A DNA stretch of 64,000 bases from JANQOH01 sp965200095. GTDB lineage: Bacteria > Pseudomonadota > Alphaproteobacteria > UBA7887. Under the pieces are notes generated by a model that saw only the letters and a program-made list of their open reading frames with translations, ran no database searches and was not told the DNA's origin. Numbering within the stretch: position 1 is the first letter of the stretch; each line of letters starts with the position of its first letter. The stretch spans positions 1,736,001 to 1,800,000 of the forward strand of contig OZ241350.1 of NCBI GenBank assembly GCA_965200095.1. Direction: 5' to 3'. Of the stretch, positions 1 to 7,877 are shown piece after piece. A program made the position numbers and the translations under genes.

Positions 1-210
1 GCCTCGGACACGGTAACGCCGTGGCGGCTCGGAGCGGGCGTCGAGTTCGGCGACGCCGACGGGCGCTTCGATTTGCGCCTCGGCTACACGGCCTGGGAGG
101 CCGCGTTCGGCGTCGGCGGCGGCGCGCTCGCCGACCCCAGGCTCGACTACAGGTTCGAGGCGCGCGAATGGGGCCTGTCGGTCGGCTGGATCGTCGCCAT
201 CGGCGACTGA
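1..210 (+). CDS. C-terminal end of a probable outer-membrane beta-barrel protein (5'-truncated)
   Basis: An open frame runs in from the window edge and ends at TGA 208-210, giving the last 69 residues of a protein. The peptide alternates polar and hydrophobic/aromatic residues in short stretches separated by Gly/Asp turns (for example LRLGY, WGLSVGWIVAIGD). This is the pattern of closing strands of an outer-membrane beta-barrel. No start lies inside the window, so the family cannot be named. It converges on the minus-strand gene ending at 228, with only 17 bases between them. A barrel is inferred from sequence texture, not from a family match. Confidence 0.55.
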   Translation, partial: ASDTVTPWRLGAGVEFGDADGRFDLRLGYTAWEAAFGVGGGALADPRLDYRFEAREWGLSVGWIVAIGD

Positions 211-227
211 CGGAGAGCGTCCCGGCG

Positions 228-1061
228 CTACGGCGCCGGCCCGGCCGCTTCCGCAACGCGCGCGACCGCCGGGTAAGCGAAACCGCCGAAGCGGATCGCC
301 GGTCCCGCCGCCGTTTCGACGACCAGCCCGCGGATATCGTCGATGGGCGCGGGCTCGCGCCCGCCGAACGCCGCCTCCGCCAGCGCGGCGGGCTCGAGGG
401 CCAGCAGATCGTCGAGATTCTCGCGGAGCGATTGCGCGCGCGCCCGGTCGACCTCGACCGCCAGCGCCGTGACCTCGAAAGCGTGCGCGCAACGCCACTC
501 GAAGCCGCTCTGCGCCGCCATCGCCATGACCTCGCGATGCACGGGGACCAGGGCGTCCAGCGTTTCGCGCGGGTTCCAGTGCCCGGCCGTCCGCGCCACC
601 TTCGCCGTGAACGCCTTCGTGCGCAGCGCCGTGAAATCCCGGGGAGGAGCGCAGTCGCCGCCGTCGGACTCCGGCAGCGCGGGCGCCAGAAAGGCCAGCG
701 CCCGCGCATCGGCCGGAGCGGAGCCGGGCGCCCAGTCCGCCGCGCGCGACGCGGCGACTGCATGAACCGGCAAGGCCCCCGCGACGCCCACGACAGTGAT
801 CGTGGCCGTGCCGGTTTCGCCGCAGCGTTCCGCCAGCCGCGGCAGGGTTGCGTCCAGTATGTCCGCGACGCGCGGCGCAAGCGCCTTCGCGACCCGCGCG
901 CTCCCGTCCGGCGCCGTGACGAGCACGTAGTCGCTGCCGTCGCAATCCGCATGGGCGACGGCGCGCAACTCGCCGTCGTCGTAGACGATCTCCCCGGCGA
1001 ACGCGCCGGACGCCGCCATGACGGCGCCCGCACCGAGCGCCCGAAACGCCGAAGCCCGCAC
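228..1061 (-). CDS. Secreted protein of unknown function
   Basis: A 277-residue protein read from GTG 1059-1061. The start was chosen because a strong AGGAGG lies about nine bases upstream (around 1072-1077) and the first ~24 residues form a signal peptide ending near an AFA-G junction. Starts further upstream would place the signal peptide internally. The mature part is mixed alpha/beta in composition, with scattered Cys residues and no motif I recognise. It lies downstream of, and in the same direction as, the small secreted gene at 1204-1692, so the two may be co-transcribed. The opposite strand is an Arg-rich shadow frame. I cannot assign a function. Confidence 0.65.
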   Translation of the reverse strand: MRASAFRALGAGAVMAASGAFAGEIVYDDGELRAVAHADCDGSDYVLVTAPDGSARVAKALAPRVADILDATLPRLAERCGETGTATITVVGVAGALPVHAVAASRAADWAPGSAPADARALAFLAPALPESDGGDCAPPRDFTALRTKAFTAKVARTAGHWNPRETLDALVPVHREVMAMAAQSGFEWRCAHAFEVTALAVEVDRARAQSLRENLDDLLALEPAALAEAAFGGREPAPIDDIRGLVVETAAGPAIRFGGFAYPAVARVAEAAGPAP

Positions 1062-1203
1062 CGCGTCGTCCTCCTCCTGTCCGGGAAAGCGCCGATGCTG
1101 CCCTGCCGTCGCGCGGCGCGCAACCCGGCGATTCCCGACCCGGACCGCGACGGGGTTTCGACGAGCGCCGGCCGACCCGTCGCCGGGCAGCCGTCGAACG
1201 GTT

Positions 1204-1692
1204 TCAGTCCCGCGCGAATTCGGAACCGGGAATGCCGACCTGGACGATGCGCTTTCCGTCCACGCCGGCGACTCCCACATATTTGAACGGGCGGGCGTCG
1301 AGCTCGCGCGGCGTGACCGACTGGACGACGACATCGCTGTCGCCGGTCAGCAGCGCCGCGAAAGGCGCCGCCTGGGTTCCCGCATCGGGATCCGTCGGGA
1401 AGGCGAACGGCGCGTCGGGGATGTTCGTGAAGACGATTTCGCCGTTTTCGTCGCTGATCCAGAATTCGGCGATGACCGTCCGGCCGGCGATGTCGGAGAG
1501 AACGGCGTTCACCTCGTCGGCGCTCATGCCGGCCTTCGCGGCCGCGGCGACGTAGTGGGCGGTCAGCATGGCCTGCGCGACCATATGCCGCGACGCGGCT
1601 TCCTCGCGGGCCGCGGCCCCGGCCTCGTGGTCGCCCGCGGCGCCCGACGACAGGCACAGGGCGAGGGCGCCCGCGGCGATGAACTTTTTCAT
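1204..1692 (-). CDS. Small secreted protein with a possible Cache-like sensor fold
   Basis: A 162-residue protein whose start MKKFIAAGALALCLSSGAAG is a clear cleavable signal peptide, preceded by an AGGA-type ribosome site. The mature region has a helix rich in Ala, then FWISDENGEIVFTN around residues 97-110. This stretch resembles the strand-turn-strand core of single Cache/PAS-like periplasmic sensor domains. No membrane anchor, HAMP or signalling domain follows, so if it binds a ligand it does so as a free periplasmic protein. It is divergent from the PQQ dehydrogenase at 1992, with about 300 bases between. The Cache reading is an inference from a short motif; the protein could belong to another small alpha/beta family. 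Confidence 0.6.
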   Translation of the reverse strand: MKKFIAAGALALCLSSGAAGDHEAGAAAREEAASRHMVAQAMLTAHYVAAAAKAGMSADEVNAVLSDIAGRTVIAEFWISDENGEIVFTNIPDAPFAFPTDPDAGTQAAPFAALLTGDSDVVVQSVTPRELDARPFKYVGVAGVDGKRIVQVGIPGSEFARD

Positions 1693-1816
1693 GGGTTCCT
1701 CCGGTTACCGGTTTTCCGACGGGTGTTCCGCCGCCCTTGCGGCGGCCGCCGCACACGGCAGATTGACGCGACCGCGGGGGGCCGGCAACGCCCTCGATCC
1801 GGCGCCGGATCGCCCG

Positions 1817-1846
1817 TTGACACGGCGCGACGGGCGCGCATATGGT
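1817..1846 (+). promoter_or_regulatory. Predicted sigma70-type promoter of the PQQ dehydrogenase gene
   Basis: A perfect TTGACA at 1817-1822 is followed after 18 bases by TATGGT (1841-1846). Transcription from here would leave an untranslated leader of about 140 bases before the ATG at 1992. An in-frame ATG at 1842 overlaps the -10 element, which argues against translation starting there. Confidence 0.5.
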
Positions 1847-1991
1847 GCGCCCGAAATGCGTTCCGCGGCAGCGGCCGGCGGGCGTCGCGGGGTATCCGCG
1901 CGCCGGGCGGCCGCCCGAGGGGCGGCGTCGCGAGGTTTGCGACGGCCGCGCGGCTGCGGAGCGCGAATGTCTCAAGGGAGGTCACCCGACT

Positions 1992-3770
1992 ATGAACAGG
2001 AGCCACGAACGTCCGATCGCGAGGTCGGTCCAGGCGGCGGCGGCCGCCGCCGCTGTGGCGGCGTTCGCCTATACCCCGGCGTCGGCGGATACGAACGCGT
2101 CGCGGATCGTCAATTGCCCCGACAGCGACTGGTGCCACTATCACCGCACCGTCGACAAGGGGTGGCGCCACAGCCCGCTGGCCCAGATCAACACCGGCAA
2201 TGTCGGCGATCTCCGTCCGGCGTGGATTTTCCAACCCGGCGAAGTGCGCATGGGCATTCACTCGACGCCGCTGGTGGTCGACGGCGCCATGTATGTCGCC
2301 ACCAACCCGTCGACGGTGTGGAAGCTCGACGCCGGGACCGGCGAACGGCTTTGGGCCTATGTGCCGGAGCAGGACGAAGCGGTCATCGCGCGTTCGTTCT
2401 TCTCGCACACCCGCGGCCTGTCGGTGGGCGACGGGCGCGTCTATATGGGCACCGCCGACGGGCGTCAGCTGGCGCTCGACGAAATGACCGGCGAGGTGCT
2501 CTGGGACGTGCAGATCGTCGATTCGGCGAAGGAGACGGCGGGCTTCTCGGGCGCGGCGACCTTCGTCAGCTCCGACCTTTATATCGTCGGCCAGAACGGC
2601 GGCGAGTATCCGGTCGAGGGCAAGATCTTCGGCATCGATCCGAAGAACGGCGACATCAAGTGGACCTTCTACACCACGGGCCGCGGCGACGAGGCGGCGC
2701 TCGCCACCTGGGGCGGCGATTCGTGGAAATACGGCGGAGGCGGCTCCTGGCAGCCGGGGACCATCGACTTCGTCAACAACCAGATCCTCATCGGGATCGG
2801 CAACCCCAACCCCGACTACGACTATTGCGGGGACACCTGCCGCGACCCGAACACCGACGCGCACCGGCCGGGCGACAACCTCTATACCTCGTCCACCGTC
2901 GCGCTCGACCTCGATACCGGCAAGCTGAACTGGTACTTCATGGAAGCCCCGTCCGACCCCTACGACTACGATGCGTCGCCGGGCGAGTATGTAGTGCTCG
3001 AGGACGACGGGCGCCGGGTGATCCTCCATCCGGGCAAGAACGGCTTCAACCACGTCCATGACGCGAAGACGGGTCAGCCGATCAACGTCTATCCGGACAT
3101 GAAGCACCAGAACTGGACCACCGGCTTCAACCTCGAAACCGGCCAGTGGGAAAACATGCTGTGGCCGAAGGCCGACGAGAAGACTCTCGTGTGCCCCGCC
3201 ATCGACGGCGGCCATAGCTGGAACGCCGGCTCCTACAGCCCGCAGACCGGCCTGTTCTACCGCGTCACGCAGGAATGGTGCATGTGGCTGACCGTGGCGC
3301 CGCAGGGCGGCGCGGACTACATCACCGCCGGCGCCTCCGAGCGCATCACCGAGCCGTTCGCGCAAGCCTTCATGGCCGCCGAATGGATCGGCACGAACCC
3401 TCCGGGCGACACCACGCACGGCTTCATCACCGCGCGCGATCCGGTCTCCGGCGACCTCGCCTGGGAGAAGCGCTACGACATCATCCCGCACTCGGCTCTG
3501 ATGTCCACCGGCGGCGGCCTCCTGTTCAACGCGACGACCGACGGCTGGGCCGAGGCGCTCGACGCCGAAACCGGCGGCCTCCTGTGGCGGTTCAACAACG
3601 GTTCCGGCCACAATGGCGGCATCGTGTCCTACGAGGTCGGCGGCACCCAGTTCGTCGCCTTCGCGTCGGGCCACGGCTCCTATGTCGGCCGCGCCGTCGA
3701 GAGCCTGAACAAGGACAAGCTGGTCAACTACAAGGAGAGCGCGGCGATCATCGCGTTCTCGCTCCGCTAG
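1992..3770 (+). CDS. PQQ-dependent alcohol dehydrogenase, lanthanide-type (XoxF/ExaF-like)
   Basis: A periplasmic quinoprotein of 592 residues that would oxidise an alcohol and pass electrons to a cytochrome c. ATG 1992 follows AAGGGAG (1974-1980) and begins a signal peptide ending near PASA-D. The body shows the repeated tryptophan-docking beta-propeller motifs of this family (LDAGTGERLWAY, LDLDTGKLNWYF, LDAETGGLLWRF). By alignment from memory with XoxF, metal ligands can be placed at Glu205 (GGEY), Asn271 (GIGNPNP) and Asp325/Asp327 (YDYD). The second Asp is characteristic of lanthanide-dependent enzymes; calcium-dependent MxaF has Ala there. The usual vicinal Cys-Cys appears replaced by Phe136-Phe137 (SFFSHTRG). 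The gene ends at a strong terminator and is followed by a cytochrome c gene. The substrate cannot be told from sequence. Confidence 0.88.
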   Translation: MNRSHERPIARSVQAAAAAAAVAAFAYTPASADTNASRIVNCPDSDWCHYHRTVDKGWRHSPLAQINTGNVGDLRPAWIFQPGEVRMGIHSTPLVVDGAMYVATNPSTVWKLDAGTGERLWAYVPEQDEAVIARSFFSHTRGLSVGDGRVYMGTADGRQLALDEMTGEVLWDVQIVDSAKETAGFSGAATFVSSDLYIVGQNGGEYPVEGKIFGIDPKNGDIKWTFYTTGRGDEAALATWGGDSWKYGGGGSWQPGTIDFVNNQILIGIGNPNPDYDYCGDTCRDPNTDAHRPGDNLYTSSTVALDLDTGKLNWYFMEAPSDPYDYDASPGEYVVLEDDGRRVILHPGKNGFNHVHDAKTGQPINVYPDMKHQNWTTGFNLETGQWENMLWPKADEKTLVCPAIDGGHSWNAGSYSPQTGLFYRVTQEWCMWLTVAPQGGADYITAGASERITEPFAQAFMAAEWIGTNPPGDTTHGFITARDPVSGDLAWEKRYDIIPHSALMSTGGGLLFNATTDGWAEALDAETGGLLWRFNNGSGHNGGIVSYEVGGTQFVAFASGHGSYVGRAVESLNKDKLVNYKESAAIIAFSLR

Positions 3771-3813
3771 GCGGCTTCCTTCCGGTTTCGACCGGACGAC
3801 GCCTCCGCGATCC

Positions 3814-3844
3814 GGGCAAGGGGCGAAAGCCCCTTGCCCTTTTT
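3814..3844 (+). terminator. Rho-independent terminator after the PQQ dehydrogenase gene
   Basis: An 11-base-pair perfect stem (GGGCAAGGGGC / GCCCCTTGCCC) closes a GAAA tetraloop and runs directly into five T residues at 3840-3844. It sits 43 bases after the stop codon and 53 bases before the cytochrome c start. The dehydrogenase can therefore be expressed separately from the downstream genes, or in excess of them by partial read-through. Confidence 0.9.
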
Positions 3845-3897
3845 CCGGCCCTCACTCCCGACGGGGTCGACCGCCCCTCCAAAACCGACAGGGCGCC

Positions 3898-4317
3898 ATG
3901 AACGCAAGAACACTCGCGATCGCTTCGAGTCTGGTGCTGGCGCTCACCGTCGCCGCGCCGTCCTTCATGCCGGCCGTCGCCCAGGACGACGACCCGGCGA
4001 ACTGGTACCCGAAGGCGAACCCGCTTGCGGGCGACGAGACCGCCATCGCCGAGGGCAAGACACTGTTCGTCAACTGGTGTTCGCAATGCCACGGACGCAA
4101 GGCCGACGGCGACGCCCGGTTCGAGAACCAGGCGGCCGACCTGCGCAAGTTCCGCCGCGGCTACCCGCAATTCGTGGTCACCATCCTGAACGGCCAGCAA
4201 GGCAGTATCGGCCTGATGCCGCCGCTTGGCGGTTATCTGGACGAAGACCAGATCGCGCAGATCGGCGCGTATCTCGAAACCCTCGCCATAGAGGGCGCCA
4301 AATGGGTCGCCCGGTGA
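3898..4317 (+). CDS. Small periplasmic cytochrome c, probable electron acceptor of the PQQ dehydrogenase
   Basis: A 139-residue class I cytochrome c. The signal peptide (residues 1-29, ending AVA-Q) is followed by one haem-binding motif, CSQCH at 61-65. A likely axial Met lies in the GLMPPLGG segment near residue 106. Its place directly behind the quinoprotein dehydrogenase matches the usual pairing of such enzymes with a dedicated cytochrome (the XoxG or cytochrome c-L role). It is shorter than typical XoxG proteins, so the partnership is inferred from position. The next gene overlaps its last codons, so it likely heads its own operon with the two following orphan genes. Confidence 0.85.
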   Translation: MNARTLAIASSLVLALTVAAPSFMPAVAQDDDPANWYPKANPLAGDETAIAEGKTLFVNWCSQCHGRKADGDARFENQAADLRKFRRGYPQFVVTILNGQQGSIGLMPPLGGYLDEDQIAQIGAYLETLAIEGAKWVAR

Positions 4318-4772
4318 CCGGCGCGACCGGCATGACCGGCGCCGGAAGACGGGTCGCGGCGGCCCTCGCCGTCGGCCTCGCCGTCGCTTCGCCGCCGCTC
4401 GCCGCGCAAGAGGGCGAGCTGCTCACCCTGCACGACCGCAGCTGGCTCTGCGCGACGCCGGAGGATTACGCCTTCGCGCTCGTCCGCGCCGAAGAGGCGG
4501 GGCCGGCCGGCGCGGCGGCCGTCCAGGCCGAACTCCTCGAAAGCAAGCAATGCATCCTCATCGTGGAGGACGACATCGAGGATATCATGGCGCCGTTCGT
4601 CGAGGTGCTCGAACGGCGCGACGGCCGGGCCCAGGTGCGCTTCACCGTGGAATTCTACAAGCGGATCGAGCTCCTGCACCGCAACATCACCCGCGCCACC
4701 TTCAGCGGGTGGACGGGCGACGACCGTCTCCGGAACTATCATCAGTGGTTGACCGGAAAACCGCAGGACTGA
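4302..4772 (+). CDS. Secreted protein of unknown function in the PQQ dehydrogenase cluster
   Basis: A 156-residue protein overlapping the end of the cytochrome gene. ATG 4302 was chosen because GAGGG lies six bases upstream. GTG 4314, overlapping the TGA, and ATG 4332 are alternatives in the same frame. The N-terminal region, with a hydrophobic Ala/Leu/Val stretch ending near LAA-Q, is a signal peptide. The mature part contains two Cys residues (WLCATPEDY and KQCILIVEDD) that could form a disulfide, plus a basic, aromatic C-terminus. I do not recognise a family. Translational coupling to the cytochrome suggests a role in the same electron-transfer unit. Confidence 0.65.
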   Translation: MGRPVTGATGMTGAGRRVAAALAVGLAVASPPLAAQEGELLTLHDRSWLCATPEDYAFALVRAEEAGPAGAAAVQAELLESKQCILIVEDDIEDIMAPFVEVLERRDGRAQVRFTVEFYKRIELLHRNITRATFSGWTGDDRLRNYHQWLTGKPQD

Positions 4773-5191
4773 CCGCGCTCGCGCTGCTGTTCGCGCTCCC
4801 CGCGGCGGCGGAGGCGGCGGAGGAAGAGCGCGGCGACATGTTCATACGCGGTACGGTCGAGGCGGCGCCGGCCCATGCGGCCCTCGTCGCCGAAGCCGAC
4901 CGTCTGGCGATCAAGATCTACAGCCCCGGCCCGGGCGTCGAGAGGGATCCGAAATACCGCTATTTCCGGGAATTCTCCCTGCCGATGGCGTTTTCCGTCT
5001 CGCCCCCTATCGACATGAACGGCAACGCCCGCTGGCCGTTATGGCGGGTCGTGGCCTTCACCGACCGCGACGGCGATGTGCTGTCGCTCGCGGACGGCGA
5101 GCTCTTCGCCGAAACCCCCGAGGCGCTGCCGCTGGGCAGCCGCGGCGTGGTCCTGAAACTCGCGCCGCCCCGCCGCGACGACGGCGGGTAG
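4745..5191 (+). CDS. Secreted protein of unknown function between the cytochrome c and petA genes
   Basis: A 148-residue protein starting at GTG 4745, 28 bases inside the preceding gene. The first ~22 residues (TALALLFALPAAAEA) are a clear signal peptide. The mature part, with segments such as DMFIRGTVEAAP, REFSLPMAFSVSPP and WPLWRVVAFTDRDGD, looks like a small beta-rich periplasmic domain. No cofactor motif, Cys or membrane segment is visible. It is the last gene of the cytochrome c group and ends 83 bases before petA. I cannot assign it to a family. Confidence 0.6.
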   Translation: MVDRKTAGLTALALLFALPAAAEAAEEERGDMFIRGTVEAAPAHAALVAEADRLAIKIYSPGPGVERDPKYRYFREFSLPMAFSVSPPIDMNGNARWPLWRVVAFTDRDGDVLSLADGELFAETPEALPLGSRGVVLKLAPPRRDDGG

Positions 5192-5274
5192 CGCCGCTCC
5201 GGCGCCGCTGGACAAGGCGGCGCAGTCGAGGCAGAAAGACCGAACCTTCCCCCATCGCACGACGAGGCTTCCGG

Positions 5275-5805
5275 ATGGTCGATTCCAGCGCGCGCGCCGA
5301 CGGCGGGACGCGCCGAGATTTCCTGTATCTGGCGACGGGCGCCGTCGCTGGCGTCGGCGGTCTGGCCGCCGTCTGGCCGCTGATCGACCAGATGAACCCG
5401 GCGCGCGATGTCCTCGCGCTCGCCTCGGTCGAGGTCGATCTGTCCCCCATCGCCGAGGGGCAGTCGATCACCGTCATGTGGCGGGGCAAGCCGCTGTTCG
5501 TCCGGCGGCGGACGGCGGCCGAGATCGAAGAGGCGCGGCAGGCGCCGCTCGCCGATCTGAAGGACCCCCAGGCCGATTCCGAGCGCGTGAAGGAAGACCG
5601 CCCCGAATGGCTCGTGATCGTCGGCGTCTGCACCCATCTCGGCTGCGTGCCGCTGGGCGCCGCCGGCGACTACGGGGGGTGGTTCTGCCCCTGCCACGGC
5701 TCGCATTACGACACCTCCGGGCGCATCCGCAAGGGGCCGGCGCCCACTAATCTTCCGGTGCCCGAATACGTCTTCCTCGACGATTCGCGCATCGTCGTCG
5801 GTTGA
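5275..5805 (+). CDS. petA: Ubiquinol-cytochrome c reductase, Rieske iron-sulfur subunit
   Basis: The 176-residue Rieske subunit of cytochrome bc1. It carries the 2Fe-2S cluster that takes one electron from ubiquinol and swings to cytochrome c1. Residues 13-35 (TRRDFLYLATGAVAGVGG) combine a twin-arginine signal with the single membrane anchor. The cluster motifs are CTHLGC (119-124) and CPCHGSHYD (138-146), with both Cys and both His present. ATG 5275 is the only start that places the twin-arginine motif at the N-terminus. It is followed by petB after 12 bases and petC overlaps petB, the standard operon. Confidence 0.97.
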   Translation: MVDSSARADGGTRRDFLYLATGAVAGVGGLAAVWPLIDQMNPARDVLALASVEVDLSPIAEGQSITVMWRGKPLFVRRRTAAEIEEARQAPLADLKDPQADSERVKEDRPEWLVIVGVCTHLGCVPLGAAGDYGGWFCPCHGSHYDTSGRIRKGPAPTNLPVPEYVFLDDSRIVVG

Positions 5806-5817
5806 CGGGGCGCGGCG

Positions 5818-7101
5818 ATGAACGAACGCTCGATGGGCACGCGGATCGTCCGCTGGATCGATTACCGTCTCCCCATCTTTTCCCTGCTCGAACACGCGGT
5901 CGGGCGGTCCTATCCGACGCCGCGCAACCTCAATTACTGGTGGAACTTCGGTTCGCTTGCGGGCGTGATTCTGGTCGTCCAGATCGCCACCGGCATCGCC
6001 CTCGCCATGCATTATACCCCGCATGTCGACCATGCCTTCGCCAGCGTCGAGCGCATCATGCGCGACGTGAACCATGGCTGGCTGCTCCGCTACATCCACG
6101 CCAACGGCGCCTCGGCGTTCTTCGTCGTGGTCTATATCCACATGTTCCGCGGCCTCTATTACGGCTCCTACAAGAACCCCCGGGAAGTATTGTGGGGCAT
6201 TGGGGTTCTCCTCCTTCTCCTCATGATCCTGACGGCGTTCACCGGATACGTCCTGCCGTGGGGGCAGATGAGTTTCTGGGCGGCGACGGTGATCACCAAC
6301 CTGGCGTCGGCGATCCCGCTGGTCGGCGAAAGCGTGGTGCAGTGGCTGTGGGGCGGCTTTTCGGTCGACAACCCGACTTTGCAGCGCTTCTTCAGCCTTC
6401 ACTACCTGCTGCCGTTCGTCATCCTGGGTCTCGTCATCCTGCACATCTGGGCGCTGCACCGCTTCGGGTCCAACAACCCCCTCGGCATCGACGCCCAGAG
6501 CGACAAGGACACGCTGCCCTTCCATCCGTATTACACGGTCAAGGATCTGTTCGGCCTCGGCGTGTTCCTGCTGGTCTTCTTCGCGTTCGTCTTCTTTGCG
6601 CCGAACGAACTCGGCCATCCGGACAACTATGTCGAGGCCGACCCGCTCGTCACGCCTCCGCACATCGTGCCGGAATGGTACTTCCTGCCGTTCTACGCCA
6701 TCCTGCGGTCGGCGACCTTCGACCTCTGGTTCGTGTCGGCGAAGCTGCTCGGCGTCCTGCTCATGCTCGCGTCGGTCCTGATCCTTTTCGTCCTGCCGTG
6801 GCTCGACGGGTCGCCGGTGCGTTCGGCGCGCTTCCGGCCGATCTACAAGCAGGTGTTCTGGATCCTCGCGGCGGACTGCGTCATCCTCGGCATCGTCGGC
6901 GCGCGCCCGCCGAACGAACCGGTATTCGCGGGGGTGGAATGGTTCCGCTACGTCGCCCTGGGGCAGATCGCGACGGTCTATTACTTCTTCCATTTCCTGG
7001 TGCTGATGCCGCTGCTGGGCCGCTACGAACGCACGCGCCCGCTGCCGGTGAGCATCGCGGAACCGGTGCTGGCCGACGGCGCGAAGGGAGAAACGCAGTG
7101 A
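5818..7101 (+). CDS. petB: Ubiquinol-cytochrome c reductase, cytochrome b subunit
   Basis: The 427-residue integral membrane subunit of complex III, holding haems bL and bH and both quinone sites. Haem-ligand histidines are at 94/108 and 195/209, each pair 14 residues apart as the family requires. The quinol-oxidation-site motif PEWYFLPFYAILR lies near residue 283. Several hydrophobic helices span the protein and the length is normal for alphaproteobacterial cytochrome b. Its TGA overlaps the GTG start of petC. Confidence 0.98.
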   Translation: MNERSMGTRIVRWIDYRLPIFSLLEHAVGRSYPTPRNLNYWWNFGSLAGVILVVQIATGIALAMHYTPHVDHAFASVERIMRDVNHGWLLRYIHANGASAFFVVVYIHMFRGLYYGSYKNPREVLWGIGVLLLLLMILTAFTGYVLPWGQMSFWAATVITNLASAIPLVGESVVQWLWGGFSVDNPTLQRFFSLHYLLPFVILGLVILHIWALHRFGSNNPLGIDAQSDKDTLPFHPYYTVKDLFGLGVFLLVFFAFVFFAPNELGHPDNYVEADPLVTPPHIVPEWYFLPFYAILRSATFDLWFVSAKLLGVLLMLASVLILFVLPWLDGSPVRSARFRPIYKQVFWILAADCVILGIVGARPPNEPVFAGVEWFRYVALGQIATVYYFFHFLVLMPLLGRYERTRPLPVSIAEPVLADGAKGETQ

Positions 7102-7877
7102 GGGCGCGCATGTGGCTTGCGGCGGCTCTCGCCGTCGCTTCGCCGGGCGCTATTTCGGCCGCGGGGGCGGCGGGCGAGGCGCCGCAGCCGCCGGCGCTCG
7201 ACTGGTCGTTCGACGGCCCGTTCGGCTATTTCGATCGCGCCGAGGCGCAGCGTGGCTTGCAAGTCTATCTCGAAGTCTGCGCCAGCTGTCACGGTCTGGG
7301 CTATGTCGCCTACCGCGATCTGGAGGGTCTGGGCTACGATCCCGGGAGCATCAAGGCCATCGCCGCGCTTGCCGAGGTGGAGGACGGACCGGACGCGAGC
7401 GGCGAAATGTTCATCCGCCCGGCGCTGCCGTCCGACCGCTTCGTCGACCCGTTTCCCAACGCCGCCGCCGCGGCCGCTGTCAATAACGGCGCGGCGCCGC
7501 CCGACCTTTCGTTGATGGTCAAGGCGCGCGCGGGCGGCGCCGACTACCTCGCCGCGTTGCTCACCGGTTACGGGGAGCCGCCGGAAGGCTTCGAACTCGG
7601 CGACGGACAGAGCTACAACGCCTGGTTCCCCGGCCATCGGATCGCCATGCCGCCGCCGCTCTGGGGCGACGATGTGGACTATGCCGACGGCACGGAAGCG
7701 ACCGTCGAGCAGCAGGCCCGCGACGTGACCGCGTTTCTCGCCTGGGCTGCGGAGCCTTCCATGGAGCGCCGCAAGCGCCTGGGGCTGAACGTTCTGTTGT
7801 TCACGCTGGCGATGACGGCGTTGTTCTACGCCGCCAAGCGCAAGGTCTGGCGCGGCGCGGGCGAAGCCGGGACATGA
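7098..7877 (+). CDS. petC: Ubiquinol-cytochrome c reductase, cytochrome c1 subunit
   Basis: A 259-residue cytochrome c1, the exit electron carrier of complex III. GTG 7098 was chosen because AAGGGAG (7084-7090) lies seven bases upstream; the ATG at 7110 would be too far from it. A signal peptide covers roughly residues 1-25. The haem site CASCH is at 61-65 and a probable Met ligand lies in RIAMPPPLWG. A C-terminal helix (LGLNVLLFTLAMTALFYAAK) anchors it with a basic tail. It is separate from cytochrome b here, not fused. Confidence 0.97.
   Translation: MRARMWLAAALAVASPGAISAAGAAGEAPQPPALDWSFDGPFGYFDRAEAQRGLQVYLEVCASCHGLGYVAYRDLEGLGYDPGSIKAIAALAEVEDGPDASGEMFIRPALPSDRFVDPFPNAAAAAAVNNGAAPPDLSLMVKARAGGADYLAALLTGYGEPPEGFELGDGQSYNAWFPGHRIAMPPPLWGDDVDYADGTEATVEQQARDVTAFLAWAAEPSMERRKRLGLNVLLFTLAMTALFYAAKRKVWRGAGEAGT

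Noticed and set aside
21..1286. A long plus-strand open frame of 421 codons opposite the two secreted genes
   Set aside because: It is extremely Arg-rich with no domain or signal. The minus strand has a ribosome site, signal peptides and balanced composition, so the plus frame is a G+C-driven shadow.
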